From Brachypterus glaber (Eukaryota; Arthropoda; Insecta; Coleoptera; Kateretidae): DNA of 64,000 bases. The DNA lies in assembly GCA_958510825.1 (NCBI GenBank), contig OY294051.1:124001-188000 (forward strand). The letters are read 5' to 3'. This document shows, piece by piece, positions 45,801 through 53,285 of the stretch. The position numbers and the translations under genes are program-made. The number at the start of each line of letters is the position of its first letter. Positions within the stretch are counted from its first letter, which is position 1. Below the pieces are notes generated by a model. It did no database searches. It was given only the letters and a program-made list of their open reading frames with translations, and was not told the origin of the DNA.

Positions 45801-48800
45801 GAAATAAAATAAACTAATTTATCTTTAAAAAGCATTTGTTAAAAAAGCGTGTACTTTTAGAGAAAAGGTTGTCAAGAAATAATGTTCGCAATAAAAGCGA
45901 AAAAGAATGTTGCTCATTATCGTCGTATCCCTGAAAGGGCGTAGGTGTCGCTTTTTCTGCAAATAACAAGACAAACTTGATAACATTACGAAAACTAAAT
46001 AAAATAGCGCCAACTAGATAAAAATGCACATAACTTGTAAATTATATTATGCATGTTTACATGTACGAGCCAGGTTTAATCAAAAGATAGCATATGCCCT
46101 AGAAACTAAAGACGCCAGATTTTATAATGTCTTGAATTTTATGCAAAACATGGTTTCTTGCCAATCATTGTGTTCTATAGGGTTGAACCTCAATTTATAA
46201 CGTTTTTCAGAGTAGCAAAACTCCTTAATTTCTGCATGGCGCCTTAATAATAGGGTAAATTTAAATTTCGAAATAAAAATGCCATGAAACTTTGAGGATA
46301 TGTCGGTCTGTCTGGTGAGAATCCAGTTATTAGCCATAAATGTCAAAAATAAACACAGATACATACACACACACATACTATGTGTGCGTGTATGTTTCCG
46401 TATTTATTTTCAACGTTTATGGCTCATAACTGGATTCTCGCCAGGGTATGCTTATAACCTTTGAAAGATATGCCCGATTTAAAAAATTCAAAATCAAACT
46501 ATTTTTTAATTTACGTCAATACAAATATGTAACATTTCCGCCCGACGAGAAAAGGCACTTGTTTCAGCTTTTTATTATTTTGCCAATTTTGTAATTTGAA
46601 AGTTATTAATTTTCTGTCAAGCATAAAGCGTTTTGTAGAGAAGGAAATTCAATTTTGAAAAACTGTAAAGGCGTAATAAATCAAATGTGTAATTTGAAAG
46701 TAAATATGAAAATTTTAAAATTAATAAACTTTTATCCAAATTTTCTTTTTCATTTGAAATAGCTGTTTTGCTATTTTAGTGAAAGCACGCCTCCATTCTA
46801 AAGTTGTTTAAAAAACTGAAGAAGGAAAAAAATAAAGAAAACAAGCCGTGAAGGTATTTAATGCTTTGTATTCTATAATATACTCTTCAAAGTGGAGCGT
46901 ATATTGCGTTTTCTCTCGATATACTTCCCTTTGATCTCGTGTGCATGCAAATAAAAAACTGGCGCCCATATAACTTTTTTGTTAAAATATGTTTTTTATT
47001 TTCAAAATTTTTAAGAATGTTACTTTATAATATAAATAACTTTGATGTTATTAAAGTACTAATATCTTATATTTTGGTTTGTATCGGACTCTCCTATTTT
47101 TTATAAATCTTTGAAAATTTTTTTCCCGTATAACTTTTTATTTATTTAAAATTGATAGGATTGATCCTTGCAATCAATGTAATTTCTTTTGAAAAATTAT
47201 GCAATTTTTTTAGAAATCACCCATAACATTTTTGTTTTTGGGCGGATTATTATATCAAAAACAATAGGGATCTTTCTCTCAAGAAACTTGATTTTTTCTG
47301 AAAATTTCGAGTGGATGGAAAGACGGACGGCCAGACGGAAAGACAGACGGACATTTTTAAAGTTTTTTATTTTTTTATAAAACACATTTGTACCCAAGAA
47401 TTTTTTGGCGTTTTTTTTTGGCGATTGTGGAAAATTTGAAACTACCGTATAATACTATTCTAGCGCTTGTGCACTGAATAGTCCAATAAAGAAAAAGTCC
47501 GTTTAATAAAGATAAATTTTTGAAATTAAGTGTGTATAAGTGCTTTTTTATTCTTCGGAGGACGAAAGGAATAAAAACAGAAAAGTTTCATATAAACTTA
47601 TCGTTTACATAAAAGCTGTTTTTGTTGTACGACACTTTTCAGATTTTTAGTAGAAAAGTTGCAGAAGTAAGTATTGCATTCACTAAATGGGGTGACCCCA
47701 TGGGGTGAAAATATGGATTTTTTACTTTTCTCTCGGAAGTCTATCTCTCTGCTTCTCTGTCCATCTGTTGGTTTGTCTAAAGCATTTAAAATTTATACGA
47801 AAATATTAAATAATGATTCTAACCTATTTAAACAGGGTATTAAACTTACTTTTATTAAAATTGAAACTGTATATATCAAAAAGTCCTTAATTTATTCGGG
47901 AAATATTTTCGAGAACAAATAGCAAAACAAAATAAATGCCGAAGTTTTGATAACATGCGTCCAACTGTTCATTTGGTTTTCCTTCTTTCTGAGTGTTCTT
48001 TTGAAGTTTTTGGCTTTTAGGAAAGTTTTCCTTCACTTTTGTCTGATGATTATGCACACTTGTGTGTGAACATTGTTCAACGAGCGATTCTTTGATAGGG
48101 TGTCTTGATGGAAGGGCTTTTACCGAAAACAACTGCCGCCAATCAGTGTTTTCTATACTCTCTACTTTTCTATTCTATACTTGATTAAATTCCCAAAATC
48201 TGACATTTATTTTCATGTAAAAGGAAATGTTATTTAACTATTCACAACTCTCTAACACTTCATTAAAACCATGGTTTTAATAAAATCATCAAAAAATACC
48301 CTGGATCAAGTTTTTTTTTGCGAAAAATCGGTCTGTACATCCGTCTGTCTATCAGTCTGTCTGTCTGCCCGTCTGTCTGCCAGTCCGTGTCCGTCTGTCT
48401 GTCAGGGTTAAATCCAGAAGTAATTTTTGGGGGGCGTTTTTTATTTTTGGGAAAAGAATGCAATTTTCTTTAAAAACTTGTGCTCTTCGGGGTGGTTGTT
48501 TAAAAAATAAATATAGAGGGCGACAAATTTATAAAAATAGAAGAAAAAGTTTGATAAATAACAAAAATTATTTAGATTCACATCAGTTAAAAAAAAATCC
48601 ATTCAAAAATGAAAAAGTTATAGGGATTTCGGATAAAATTGAAATAGCTATTTTCCTAACAAGTGCGGAAAATCCTCTTTACGCATGTGTTAGGAACAAT
48701 ATTTTTCCTACGAGCGGAGTTGTAATAAAATATACTTTTATATTTTATTTAAATAAATCTTATTTTTATATATTTTCAATAAGAAAAACAATTAAGAAAT

Positions 48801-51362
48801 TTGAACATTTTTATAATATAATGAATAAATATAACAAGAATAACACTACGCAATTAAGAAATTAGACAATAGTTAGCTTTGTTTAAGGCCCGTGACTGTA
48901 ATTAAAAGCTTCCTAATACTAAAGGACAACCCTTGATCGATTGCTTCTCTGAATTTCAATTAAATATTATTTTCATCCCCACCCCATTTCGTTTATTAAC
49001 AGCGTATTTAAAAGCGTGTCATTACAGCATGAACGAGTACATTTTAAAAAGTTTAAATTTGTTAATCTGAAATTTAAATGATTGATCATAGTAGGCTGTC
49101 AAAATTCCCTGATGTGGCAAAAAACAGACAAATAAAACTTTTGTATACTCTTCGCATATAATTTTTTAAAAGTCCAAACGTTAGGTATCTAACATTTAAA
49201 CCACATTTATCTAACGTTAGGTCAAGTCGTTCTAACGTTATTTTTTACCAGAGAGGGTGTTTAAAATTAGGCGATAGATAAAATATTTATCCAATACATA
49301 CAGATAATAAGACAATTACCAGATTTATTTTAAATAGATAAACTCAATAATAACCCCCGCGTGGCTTTTACTTTATTGAGTGGATAATTATTTTACCCAC
49401 TCAACTGTCACTTGTCAAATTATTTTCTTGTAAATGTCATTAAAATTTTTAATAAAAATATGAATTCCTAAGCTATTTATTGGATAAAACCTTGCATGGC
49501 ACTCATGGGTAAACCGATATTGCCCTCTCGGAAATACAAATGCAAGGGAAAACAGCCATGTTTAGTCTTGAGGTATATAAAAATATATTTATGTCCTACC
49601 TCCCGTGAATATTATCTAAAAGAAAACGAAGCAATTCTCATTTCCATACTTTTTCTACACGTGTGATTAATGATGCTGTCTCGTAGTACAAATAGTTCGG
49701 ATGTGTCCTTTGTCAGAAATTCTTTGTCATCGAAACTCCGGGCCTCTTTGTAGTAGGCCATGTAATAATATCTATATTTTCCAGCCAACCGAGATTTATT
49801 GAGAAATATCTTATAGGCATTATAGGATCTATTAAAAATGAATTATGGCGTTTCTCCAGAGTCTCTTCTTCGAGGGGATTGTTTCTGGGCCAATAATTAT
49901 AATACGAAACGGAGGAAGTTTCTATGAAGGAATAATCAAACTTAAAGAAAACTTTTTTCCTTAAGCTTTTTACTTTCGTACGAAAAATAGTGTACAATAT
50001 TCGTGAGAAAAGTATTTTTCACGCTCATGTCAATATTCTGCGCACTCGCTTTATACACCGTGCGTAAGAAACTACTTTTCTCTTTAGTAATGTAATATTC
50101 TATTACAGTATTATTTTTTCCATTATTTCAATAACTTGTAAACGCTTGATCTACAACGTTAAAATTTAATAGAGATTGACTCTAAATAATCCTAGTATAG
50201 GATTTATGTCTTTAGGTTAAATCGTTTAGGAGTTATAGCAAAAAATGTTTATATTATACTCGGCGCAGAGTTGATGCGCATTTGTTTCTTGATTTATGGT
50301 TGGCAGAATAAATTTAATTTCCTATGTAAGGTTGCAAATTCATTGCCAATCAAAACATTACTGTGACATAAAAAAAAAATCAAATAATTTTTGAAAGGCA
50401 GGAGAAAAAAGTGCTCAATAAAAATGTTACAGTAAACGATCTGGCAGAAAAAAAATCGGCAAGTTAAAGTAATACCGGTCCATAATTTAGTTTTAATAAC
50501 ACAGTATTAAAACAAACTTACTTTTATTATAATTTTAAACAAACTTTACTTTTTAAAAACATTTTCTTATAATTATTTGTAAAACGTAAAATGACAGTCA
50601 ATTTAGTCCAAATGTTAAAAATTATAAAAACATAATGGGCAAAAAAAATATCACTGTCAGTTTTAAAGAACTAGATTCAGCGCCAAGTTTACCTAATGTA
50701 TACTGAAAATATTTGATAATAATTTTAATACTTATTAATACAATTAAAAACATACTAATAAACAAAAAAACCATTAGTATTTTTTTTTAATTATAAACCG
50801 TCTCATTAAAAAATTTATCATATTGGCGCTTTCGCCAAAATTGTAAATGTGCTAAAATTTTACTTACAAAACATAATATGTTTAAATATTATTTAAAATT
50901 TAAATTTTTAATACTAATAATATTATTTATTTAAGCTTTACTTAAAACTAAATACAAAATTTTGAATTTATAAATATTAAATTAGGTATGCAATATAAAT
51001 TTTATATCCCAGCAAAAATTTTCATTACTTAAATACTGGCTTTACAGAATTATTTTTAATTTTATTTCCATAACTTATAATAAAGTTTTAACAAAGTTAA
51101 AATTGCAGTTGCAGAAATGTTTGTCACGGTAATTATTTATTAATAAATCCTAATTTAAAAAATTACCTTTTGCTCCTGAGTAACTGCTTAACGAGGTAGT
51201 TCTAGTAGGTAAAGAGGCCAATCTGCCCCTACAATGGGGGCAATCCGCGCTGGTTTGCTCCACCCTGGTCCACCTCTGCTTGACTGGCAGCGGCAGGGGC
51301 GGGGGAGAAGGGGTGGCAGATGGACTAGACCAACTCGGGTGATCAGCCAATCTTGAATTCAT
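18646..51362 (-). CDS. SLC16/MCT-like major facilitator transporter, nine coding exons
   Basis: Exons in order of translation: 51362-51167, 45420-45259, 35834-35685, 25041-24708, 24226-23944, 22354-22180, 21168-20899, 19866-19555 and 18851-18646. They sum to 2088 bp (695 aa) with every phase closing. The protein has a cytosolic N-terminus of about 119 aa with a Ser/Pro-rich start. The MCT signature EGGWGW (about 119-124) enters TM1. TM2-TM6 lie in exons 4-5, with the family motif GHYFKRRRE before TM5. A basic central loop (KNQRKKVKEKK) follows, then TM7-TM12 in exons 5-8 and a long cytosolic tail of about 160 aa. SLC16 proteins move monocarboxylates or related solutes with protons or by facilitation; the substrate cannot be read from sequence. 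The ATG at 51362 directly follows a splice acceptor (TTACAG|ATG), so the 5' UTR is in upstream exons. Several coding exons have decayed duplicates in the introns. Family very secure, orthologue not assigned. Confidence 0.92.
19555..19866 (-). CDS. Transporter exon 8 (TM12 end and cytosolic tail)
   Basis: Acceptor ATCCTTTTAG|GAGCGAG, donor AATATAG|GTCAGT. ASLMFLVGTRKENN completes TM12. The rest is a polar tail with Asn repeats and several Cys (NSCPISKLNDCVCPYNN). Phase 1 at both ends agrees with exons 7 and 9. The acceptor has a weak pyrimidine tract. Confidence 0.8.
20899..21168 (-). CDS. Transporter exon 7 (TM9-TM12)
   Basis: Acceptor TATTTCCAG|GTATCTCC, donor ATTATAG|GTAAGA. It encodes ISLLALSAVQGYHGYVLFVW and MYGICLGGYTYSLKMFALER, then SLPVLLGIPVTGYINQSY and YYFSFFTTII, which fit MCT TM9-TM12 in order. 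Confidence 0.92.
21806..21937. repeat. Foldback element, second copy of the 9811-10034 family
   Basis: It shares CATAACACGTTTTTAGCGCA, ACTAGTACTT and GTTTTCTAAA..TATACTCG with 9855-9990, but lacks the outermost arm seen there. It lies in the transporter intron between exons 6 and 7. Confidence 0.65.
22010..22150. repeat. AACGTTAG-rich repeat segment
   Basis: The word AACGTTAG/CTAACGTT occurs several times in both orientations, with TAGATGAATGTGGTTTGAATGTTAG. Related text occurs at about 40826-40870 and 49180-49250. It is part of a dispersed family in the transporter introns. Confidence 0.5.
22180..22354 (-). CDS. Transporter exon 6 (TM8 region)
   Basis: Acceptor TTTAATTACAG|GTATATC, donor GGAATAG|GTAAGT; 58 codons plus one base. 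It encodes YQGYKEGLEDSALVILQTF and MGFASALGCVGFGLLTVRPN, then YLCQAALVGIG. It has no stop and is phase-consistent with its neighbours. Confidence 0.9.
23242..23360. repeat. Small foldback element
   Basis: ATAAACCACGGTAGAGAAGA at the left is matched by its imperfect reverse complement TCTTCTCTACCTTGTTATAT at the right. A nested hairpin GAGGT/ACCTCG with CTGCTACGCAG lies in the middle. No coding capacity. Confidence 0.65.
23944..24226 (-). CDS. Transporter exon 5 (TM6, central loop, TM7)
   Basis: Acceptor AATTTTTAG|TAAATTAGG, donor TTTTATTTG|GTAAGT. The first bases complete a Gly codon and give GKLGWRLGLQAVTGLLTLTV (TM6). The basic loop SANLYHPQRSAITHLKNQRK and THVKIKKPPMFDFSPLRSRG follows, then LLACFFGALGIYAPVFYL (TM7). 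A nearer AG (AAATTAG|GATGG) would break the frame, which decided the acceptor. Confidence 0.9.
24708..25041 (-). CDS. Transporter exon 4 (TM2-TM5)
   Basis: Acceptor TTTTATTTTCAG|CGTGG, donor GCACTTGG|GTAAGG. It encodes WMGALCLCASFLTAPIIVAI, RLAAVLGGLAAALACLFTSF, VLSYGLVLGVGCGIVRETS and GHYFKRRREFVEMVSQTGTG. It is visibly more GC-rich than its surroundings. A truncated relative lies at 28686-28777. Confidence 0.93.
25241..27937 (+). repeat. GC-rich 103-bp satellite array, about 25 monomers
   Basis: The monomer runs GTGACGTCATCGCGGGTGGT ... GGTACTGGGGTGGGTAACAT ... GGTGCTAGCGGCTTC, 103 bp, with monomers 103 bp apart from about 25555 to 27924. About 20 of 25 monomers contain TGACGTCA. Because 103 is not a multiple of 3, overlapping 81-codon ORFs recur every 103-309 bp; they are a by-product. 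One monomer is interrupted by MITE sequence at 25332-25458. The array lies in the transporter intron between exons 3 and 4 and is much more GC-rich than everything around it. Confidence 0.97.
25332..25458 (+). mobile_element. 5'-truncated MITE inside the satellite
   Basis: About 127 bp match 39457-39588 closely (TTTGTTTACAAACAAA, GAGATGTTGGCGATACTTTA, CTAGAGAGAAGAGTTATTAG) and end at the same terminal TTCGTTGG. The left terminal repeat is missing. Satellite sequence abuts directly on both sides (GCTCTGCG|GTTACT and GTTGG|TAACATCGC). Confidence 0.85.
28686..28777 (-). pseudogene. Truncated duplicate of transporter exon 4
   Basis: An acceptor-like CATTTTCAG precedes 28777, and translation in the same phase gives ARMGALCVCAFFLAAPIVVA then ICREKFAPLAA. 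By eye about 22 of 31 residues are identical to the start of exon 4. Homology stops at the second Ala of LAA and no homologous donor follows. It lies about 3.7 kb upstream of the intact exon on the transcribed strand, with the satellite between them. Confidence 0.8.
29460..29600 (+). repeat. Dispersed repeat (GTAGCTCCCTTAGG family), copy 1
   Basis: CGTAGCTCCCTTAGGACTCA then TTTCCGGACCA and TTTTTTCATATTTTT recur at 55060-55250 and, more diverged, at 37461-37600. All three copies are in the same orientation. Confidence 0.6.
30128..30310. repeat. GTCTGTC / GATAACTCGAAAAC dispersed repeat copy
   Basis: It contains GTCCGTCTGTCCGGGCC, GTGACCACGATAACTCGAAA and TCTTGGTAAAAATCGGGATG, the same series of words seen at 39600-39730 and 40380-40520. 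Confidence 0.55.
30820..31200. repeat. Foldback element with perfect 14-bp inner arms
   Basis: ACCCCTTCCGCTCC (30936-30949) and GGAGCGGAAGGGGT (31070-31083) are exact reverse complements. Outside them, CCCTACTCC-type repeats on the left and GGAGTAGGG-type words on the right continue the symmetry imperfectly. Inside are small ATATCCATG...CATGGATAT-like hairpins. Confidence 0.55.
31553..31572 (+). repeat. (ATC)n microsatellite
   Basis: A short run of TCA/ATC triplets just before CATGAAGTTATC. It is intronic and non-coding. Confidence 0.8.
33452..33475. repeat. Perfect 24-bp palindrome
   Basis: ATTATGTAGGTG followed directly by its exact reverse complement, with no spacer. Intronic; function unknown. 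Confidence 0.75.
33731..33856 (-). pseudogene. Decayed duplicate of transporter exon 3 (copy a)
   Basis: Read from acceptor GTAAAG|AACTGG to donor CAACTG|GTGAGT. It resembles exon 3 across its whole length: NWLCG, then a TAG stop, then FSISILYLF, and after a frameshift IDQDKGFYVSATG. Exon 3 reads GWLVCG...LAFGILYLF...NQDKDFYVMATG. The length is 126 bp against 150 bp. The stop plus the frameshift mean it cannot replace exon 3. Confidence 0.8.
34457..34500 (-). pseudogene. Fragment of a further exon 3 duplicate (copy b)
   Basis: Only the 3' end is recognisable: MKRHTEFYVRTTG|GTAAGT against QDKDFYVMATG|GTAAGT in the intact exon. The donor is intact. Just upstream on the transcribed strand the homology gives way to GCGTTACG repeat sequence. 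Confidence 0.6.
34640..34760 (+). repeat. Dispersed repeat, second copy at 55295-55415
   Basis: Shared order of words: TTGGGTGAAAAAACTAACCG, AATAATAAGGAGCGTTACGT, and CCCCCTCG followed by ATGCATT/ACGCATT. The surrounding 34530-34760 region contains several more CGTAACGC words. Confidence 0.6.
35685..35834 (-). CDS. Transporter exon 3 (MCT signature, TM1)
   Basis: Acceptor GGATTTTCCAG|GTGGTTGG, donor GCGACGG|GTAAGT. It encodes GGWGWLVCGAAFLAHLLTSG then MQLAFGILYLFVIKLLIRKN and QDKDFYVMATG. Together with the last codon of exon 2 (Glu) it forms EGGWGW, the TM1 signature of SLC16. Two decayed relatives lie downstream in the same intron. Confidence 0.93.
36435..36840. repeat. Large foldback element, about 405 bp
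   Basis: The left arm (ATTTACTTAATCTTTTCTAT ... GTGGTACTTTTAGGGCCCTA) matches the reverse complement of the right arm (TAGGGCACTAAAAGTACC ... AATATTAGGTAAAT) over about 100 bp. The centre has repeated ACGTCA/TGACGT words and GACGTATAAGTC-like pieces. No ORF. Confidence 0.6.
37461..37600 (+). repeat. Dispersed repeat (GTAGCTCCCTTAGG family), diverged copy
   Basis: CTTCCAGAGATATTAAATAA and CATAACTCCCTTAGGACCGA align with 55090-55180. Confidence 0.5.
37905..38515. repeat. About 600-bp non-autonomous element, inverted copy at 46835-47475
   Basis: One end is AGCGCTAGAATAGTATTATA with CGGTATTTTTGAATTTTCC; the other is CACGGCTTGTT. The 46.8-47.5 kb copy shows the same landmarks in reverse order: AACAAGCCGTGAAGG, CTCTCGATATA, then CCGTATAATACTATTCTAGC. 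Between them sits a CGATAACTC word of the dispersed family. No transposase frame is present. Confidence 0.6.
39333..39588 (+). mobile_element. Complete MITE, 256 bp, with terminal inverted repeats and 6-bp target duplication
   Basis: The left end CCAACGAACTAATATCTCTT is the near-perfect reverse complement of the right end AAGAGTTATTAGTTCGTTGG. AATAAA flanks the element on both sides (39327-39332 and 39589-39594). The interior has the palindrome AACAGTTACTAGTAACTGTT and TTTGTTTACAAACAAA. It has no ORF and is therefore non-autonomous. Confidence 0.88.
44490..45030. repeat. About 185-bp tandem repeat, three units
   Basis: TAATT(C/T)TCTACAAAATGATRTTAAAT recurs at about 44563, 44748 and 44932, each followed by a GGGGAGAGAC-type block and a CAGTGTCATGTA-type word. 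A further unit is at 45585-45745, on the other side of transporter exon 2. It lies immediately downstream of exon 2 in the transcribed direction. Confidence 0.7.
45259..45420 (-). CDS. Transporter exon 2 (cytosolic N-terminal segment), GC donor
   Basis: Acceptor TTATTATTTGCAG|AAAGAG. It encodes ERATPTPIQRYHDVEEDSF then LCERELHSLHRNVPALRR and TATIKQHYYPE. The donor is CCGGAAG|GCAAGT. Only this GC site keeps the frame and joins PE to GGWGW of exon 3. The nearest GT (four bases further on) would shift the frame. Confidence 0.9.
45585..45745. repeat. Detached unit of the 185-bp repeat
   Basis: It carries GAAAGAAAATTTAATTTTCT, then GGGGAGAGACGGTCGAAAAT and GGCAGTGTCA, matching the 44490-45030 units. 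It follows the exon 2 duplicate just as the others follow exon 2, which suggests that exon plus repeat unit were duplicated together. Confidence 0.65.
45814..45956 (-). pseudogene. Decayed duplicate of transporter exon 2
   Basis: Acceptor TTATTTGCAG|AAAAAGC, 536 bp upstream of the exon 2 acceptor. In the matching phase it reads EKATPTPFQGYDDNEQHSFS, against ERATPTPIQRYHDVEEDSFP in exon 2. After about 20 codons homology fades into low-complexity LLRTLFLDNLFSK text and a stop. I find no donor at the expected distance. Confidence 0.75.
46312..46444. repeat. Foldback element with about 66-bp arms
   Basis: CTGGTGAGAATCCAGTTATT ... ACACACACACATA is followed at once by its imperfect reverse complement, ending ATAACTGGATTCTCGCCAG. 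There is almost no spacer; the centre is ACATACTATGTGTG. Confidence 0.75.
46835..47475. repeat. Inverted copy of the 37905-38515 element
   Basis: AACAAGCCGTGAAGGTATTT, TATACTCTTCAAAGTGGAGC, CTCTCGATATACTTCC and, at the far end, ACCGTATAATACTATTCTAG correspond in order to the reverse complement of the other copy. Confidence 0.6.
49272..49474 (-). repeat. MITE-like repeat, inverted copy of 17466-17670
   Basis: It carries AGATAATAAGACAATTACCA, TAACCCCCGCGTGGCTTTTA and the TTGAGTGG...CCACTCAA hairpin, in reverse orientation to the other copy. Confidence 0.75.
51167..51362 (-). CDS. Transporter exon 1 (translation start)
   Basis: The ATG immediately follows a consensus acceptor (TTTAATATTACAG|ATG). 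It encodes MNSRLADHPSWSSPSATP..., a Pro/Ser-rich stretch, then SADCPHCRGRLASLPTRTTS, ending SYSGAK with donor GCAAAAG|GTAATT. CPHC is a lone CxxC pair. GC-rich codon use sets it off from the flanks. It must splice to an upstream 5' UTR exon. Confidence 0.85.
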
Positions 51363-51430
51363 CTGTAATATTAAATTTTTCCTTGTAACCAGAGAATTTT
51401 ACAAAAATAGGATAATTATATAATTATAGC

Positions 51431-52150
51431 AATAAAAAAATAATTTACAGCAATAACCAAATAGTTTACAGCAATAACCAAATAATTTCCAGCAATAACC
51501 AGATAATTTATAACAATACAGCAATTACCAAATAGTTTATAGCAATAACCAAATCATTTATAATAGTAACCAATAATTTTACAGCCATAACCAAATAATT
51601 TTAGACAACCGATAATTTTATAGGAATAACTGATAATTTTACAGCAATACCTTAATGATTTATAGCAATAACCGATATTACAGCAATATCTAAATAATTA
51701 TTAGCAAAACGTTACAATTACCTATAACAGCAATGACAGAAAAAAAAATAAAGAAATAAACGATAGGTTTTTAGCAATAACCATAATATTTAGAGAAATA
51801 TGAAAAAATACAGCAACAACCGATAATTTTACAGCAGCAGCTAGTTATAGCACCGTTAATGTTTTAGCAATAACCAAATCATGTACGAAAATAACCGATA
51901 ATTTTATTTATAGCCGATAATATTACAGTGCAGTTTTTTAGAGCAATAACATTTCCCAATAACCGATAATGTAACTGCCATAACCAAATAATTAACAATA
52001 ATAAGTAATAAGCTTACATCAATAAATGGATAATGTTACAGCAATAACAAAATAATTTACAGCAGATGATTTTACAGTAATGACCGATAATGTACAGCAA
52101 TAAAAATATAATTTAGCGATATCCAATTTTACAGCAATATCCCAATAATT
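51431..52150. repeat. Degenerate minisatellite, unit about 20 bp
   Basis: Some 30 imperfect repeats of a unit like ACAGCAATAACCAAATAATT, with varying spacing. It lies just upstream of the transporter's first coding exon on the transcribed strand, so it is within the 5' intron. Confidence 0.8.
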
Positions 52151-52774
52151 TACCTAACATTCGGATTCGCGGTAAAAAAAGGCAAATTGCGAAAAAAAAT
52201 CATAATGGTCTGAAATTTGGGAGGTATGTTCAAAAGACCAAAAAGTATAATCTAAAAAAAATCGGTAATTTAATTGACACCCGGTATTTTTGCCTAGACG
52301 GTATTCCTTTGCAGTTATAATATGTTTAATTCAGATATATAATTAAAGGTTGATACGCTATAATTTAAAAATTAATAAGGTATCTAAAAAAGGAATTTCT
52401 TATTAATAAAACTAGTTACGTAGTATACCGTATAGCCACTTAATTCTCATCACAGCTCCACGCAGTCGGAAGAGTAAATTAGGTTTACTTTTAAGGCAGG
52501 TTTACACATAATTATAGCTTAATTAATATTTAATTTAGACTTTAAATTAAATAGTTCTCAAAAAACATTGTGAATAATGAGAAAAAAAAAATACTGGGCA
52601 CCATCAGTATTTTCTTTTTCGTTAAAAATATTACATTTATTATTAACATATTAACATTTTATCCAAATCTAGCAACATCACTGGTAAAAAGTACCATGGT
52701 ACCATTTAATGCAAAGACTCATATTCTCATTTTTTTTTATTTATTCTATTTAAATTTAATATAACGTTATACTA

Positions 52775-52870
52775 TACAAAAAATGTAATATAATATTTAT
52801 AAATTAAATTAAATATAATTTAATTTATAAATATAATAATTAAATTATTATATTACATTTTTTATAAGCA
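52775..52870. repeat. AT-only imperfect palindrome
   Basis: AAAAAATGTAATATAATATT is mirrored by TAATTAAATTATTATATTAC and ATTTTTT around an A/T-only core of TTAAATTAAA words. It is possibly a cruciform-prone foldback element. Confidence 0.5.
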
Positions 52871-53205
52871 GACATTTATCAGATTTGAACTATTGTTCTT
52901 CGAGATGCGGTTAGTCGCCCCGAGCGCCTATTAAATAGGTATTTTTTGCAGTGCCAGTCCATTAAAATTAAAAGATGTTTTCTCCGAAAAAATATGAATT
53001 TTTTAATATTTTTTAAAAGTACCTACCTACTAACATTTCTTAAAATTGCTTCAATCATAAGACCCTAAATGAAATGATAAACTTTACACCTCACTTGTGT
53101 GGGGTTTGGACTTTATTCAGAGGCCCTACTTTAAACAACAATTTTTAGGAAAAAATAAAATTTTCAACAAAAAATAACACTTTCTTCAAAGATAAATACC
53201 CATGG

Positions 53206-53285
53206 GAGAACTATCCGAGAGGGTTAAGGCGTCTAATTCAAATACTTGACACACAGACTAGCATGAGTTTGATTCTCACTTGCGC
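53206..53285 (+). pseudogene. tRNA-Leu-like pseudogene or SINE head
   Basis: ATCCGAGAGGGTTAAGGCGT resembles the D-arm/A-box of tRNA-Leu (GGCCGAG.GG.TAAGGCG). TTCAAAT falls where the CAA anticodon of tRNA-Leu would be, and GAGTTTGATTCTCAC resembles the T-arm/B-box. The acceptor stem does not pair, so it is not a working tRNA. The following 150 bp (to about 53450) could be a SINE body. Confidence 0.5.

Larger units (their letters stand above)
46448..51166 (-). other. Transporter intron between exons 1 and 2, proximal part
   Basis: It contains the repeats at 46835-47475, 48300-48420 and 49272-49474 and a CTAACGTTAGG-type repeat near 49180-49250. An ORF at 48458-48865 (plus, 135 codons) is Lys/Asn/Ile-rich without motifs. 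Another at 49713-49997 (minus, 94 codons; PLEEETLEKRHNSFLIDP) is unrecognised. A palindromic repeat related to 1520-1670 lies near 50000-50100. Confidence 0.5.

Noticed and set aside
48458..48865. 135-codon plus-strand ORF as a gene
   Set aside because: Lys/Asn/Ile/Phe-biased, no motif, no splice context, antisense within a transporter intron; expected by chance in AT-rich DNA.
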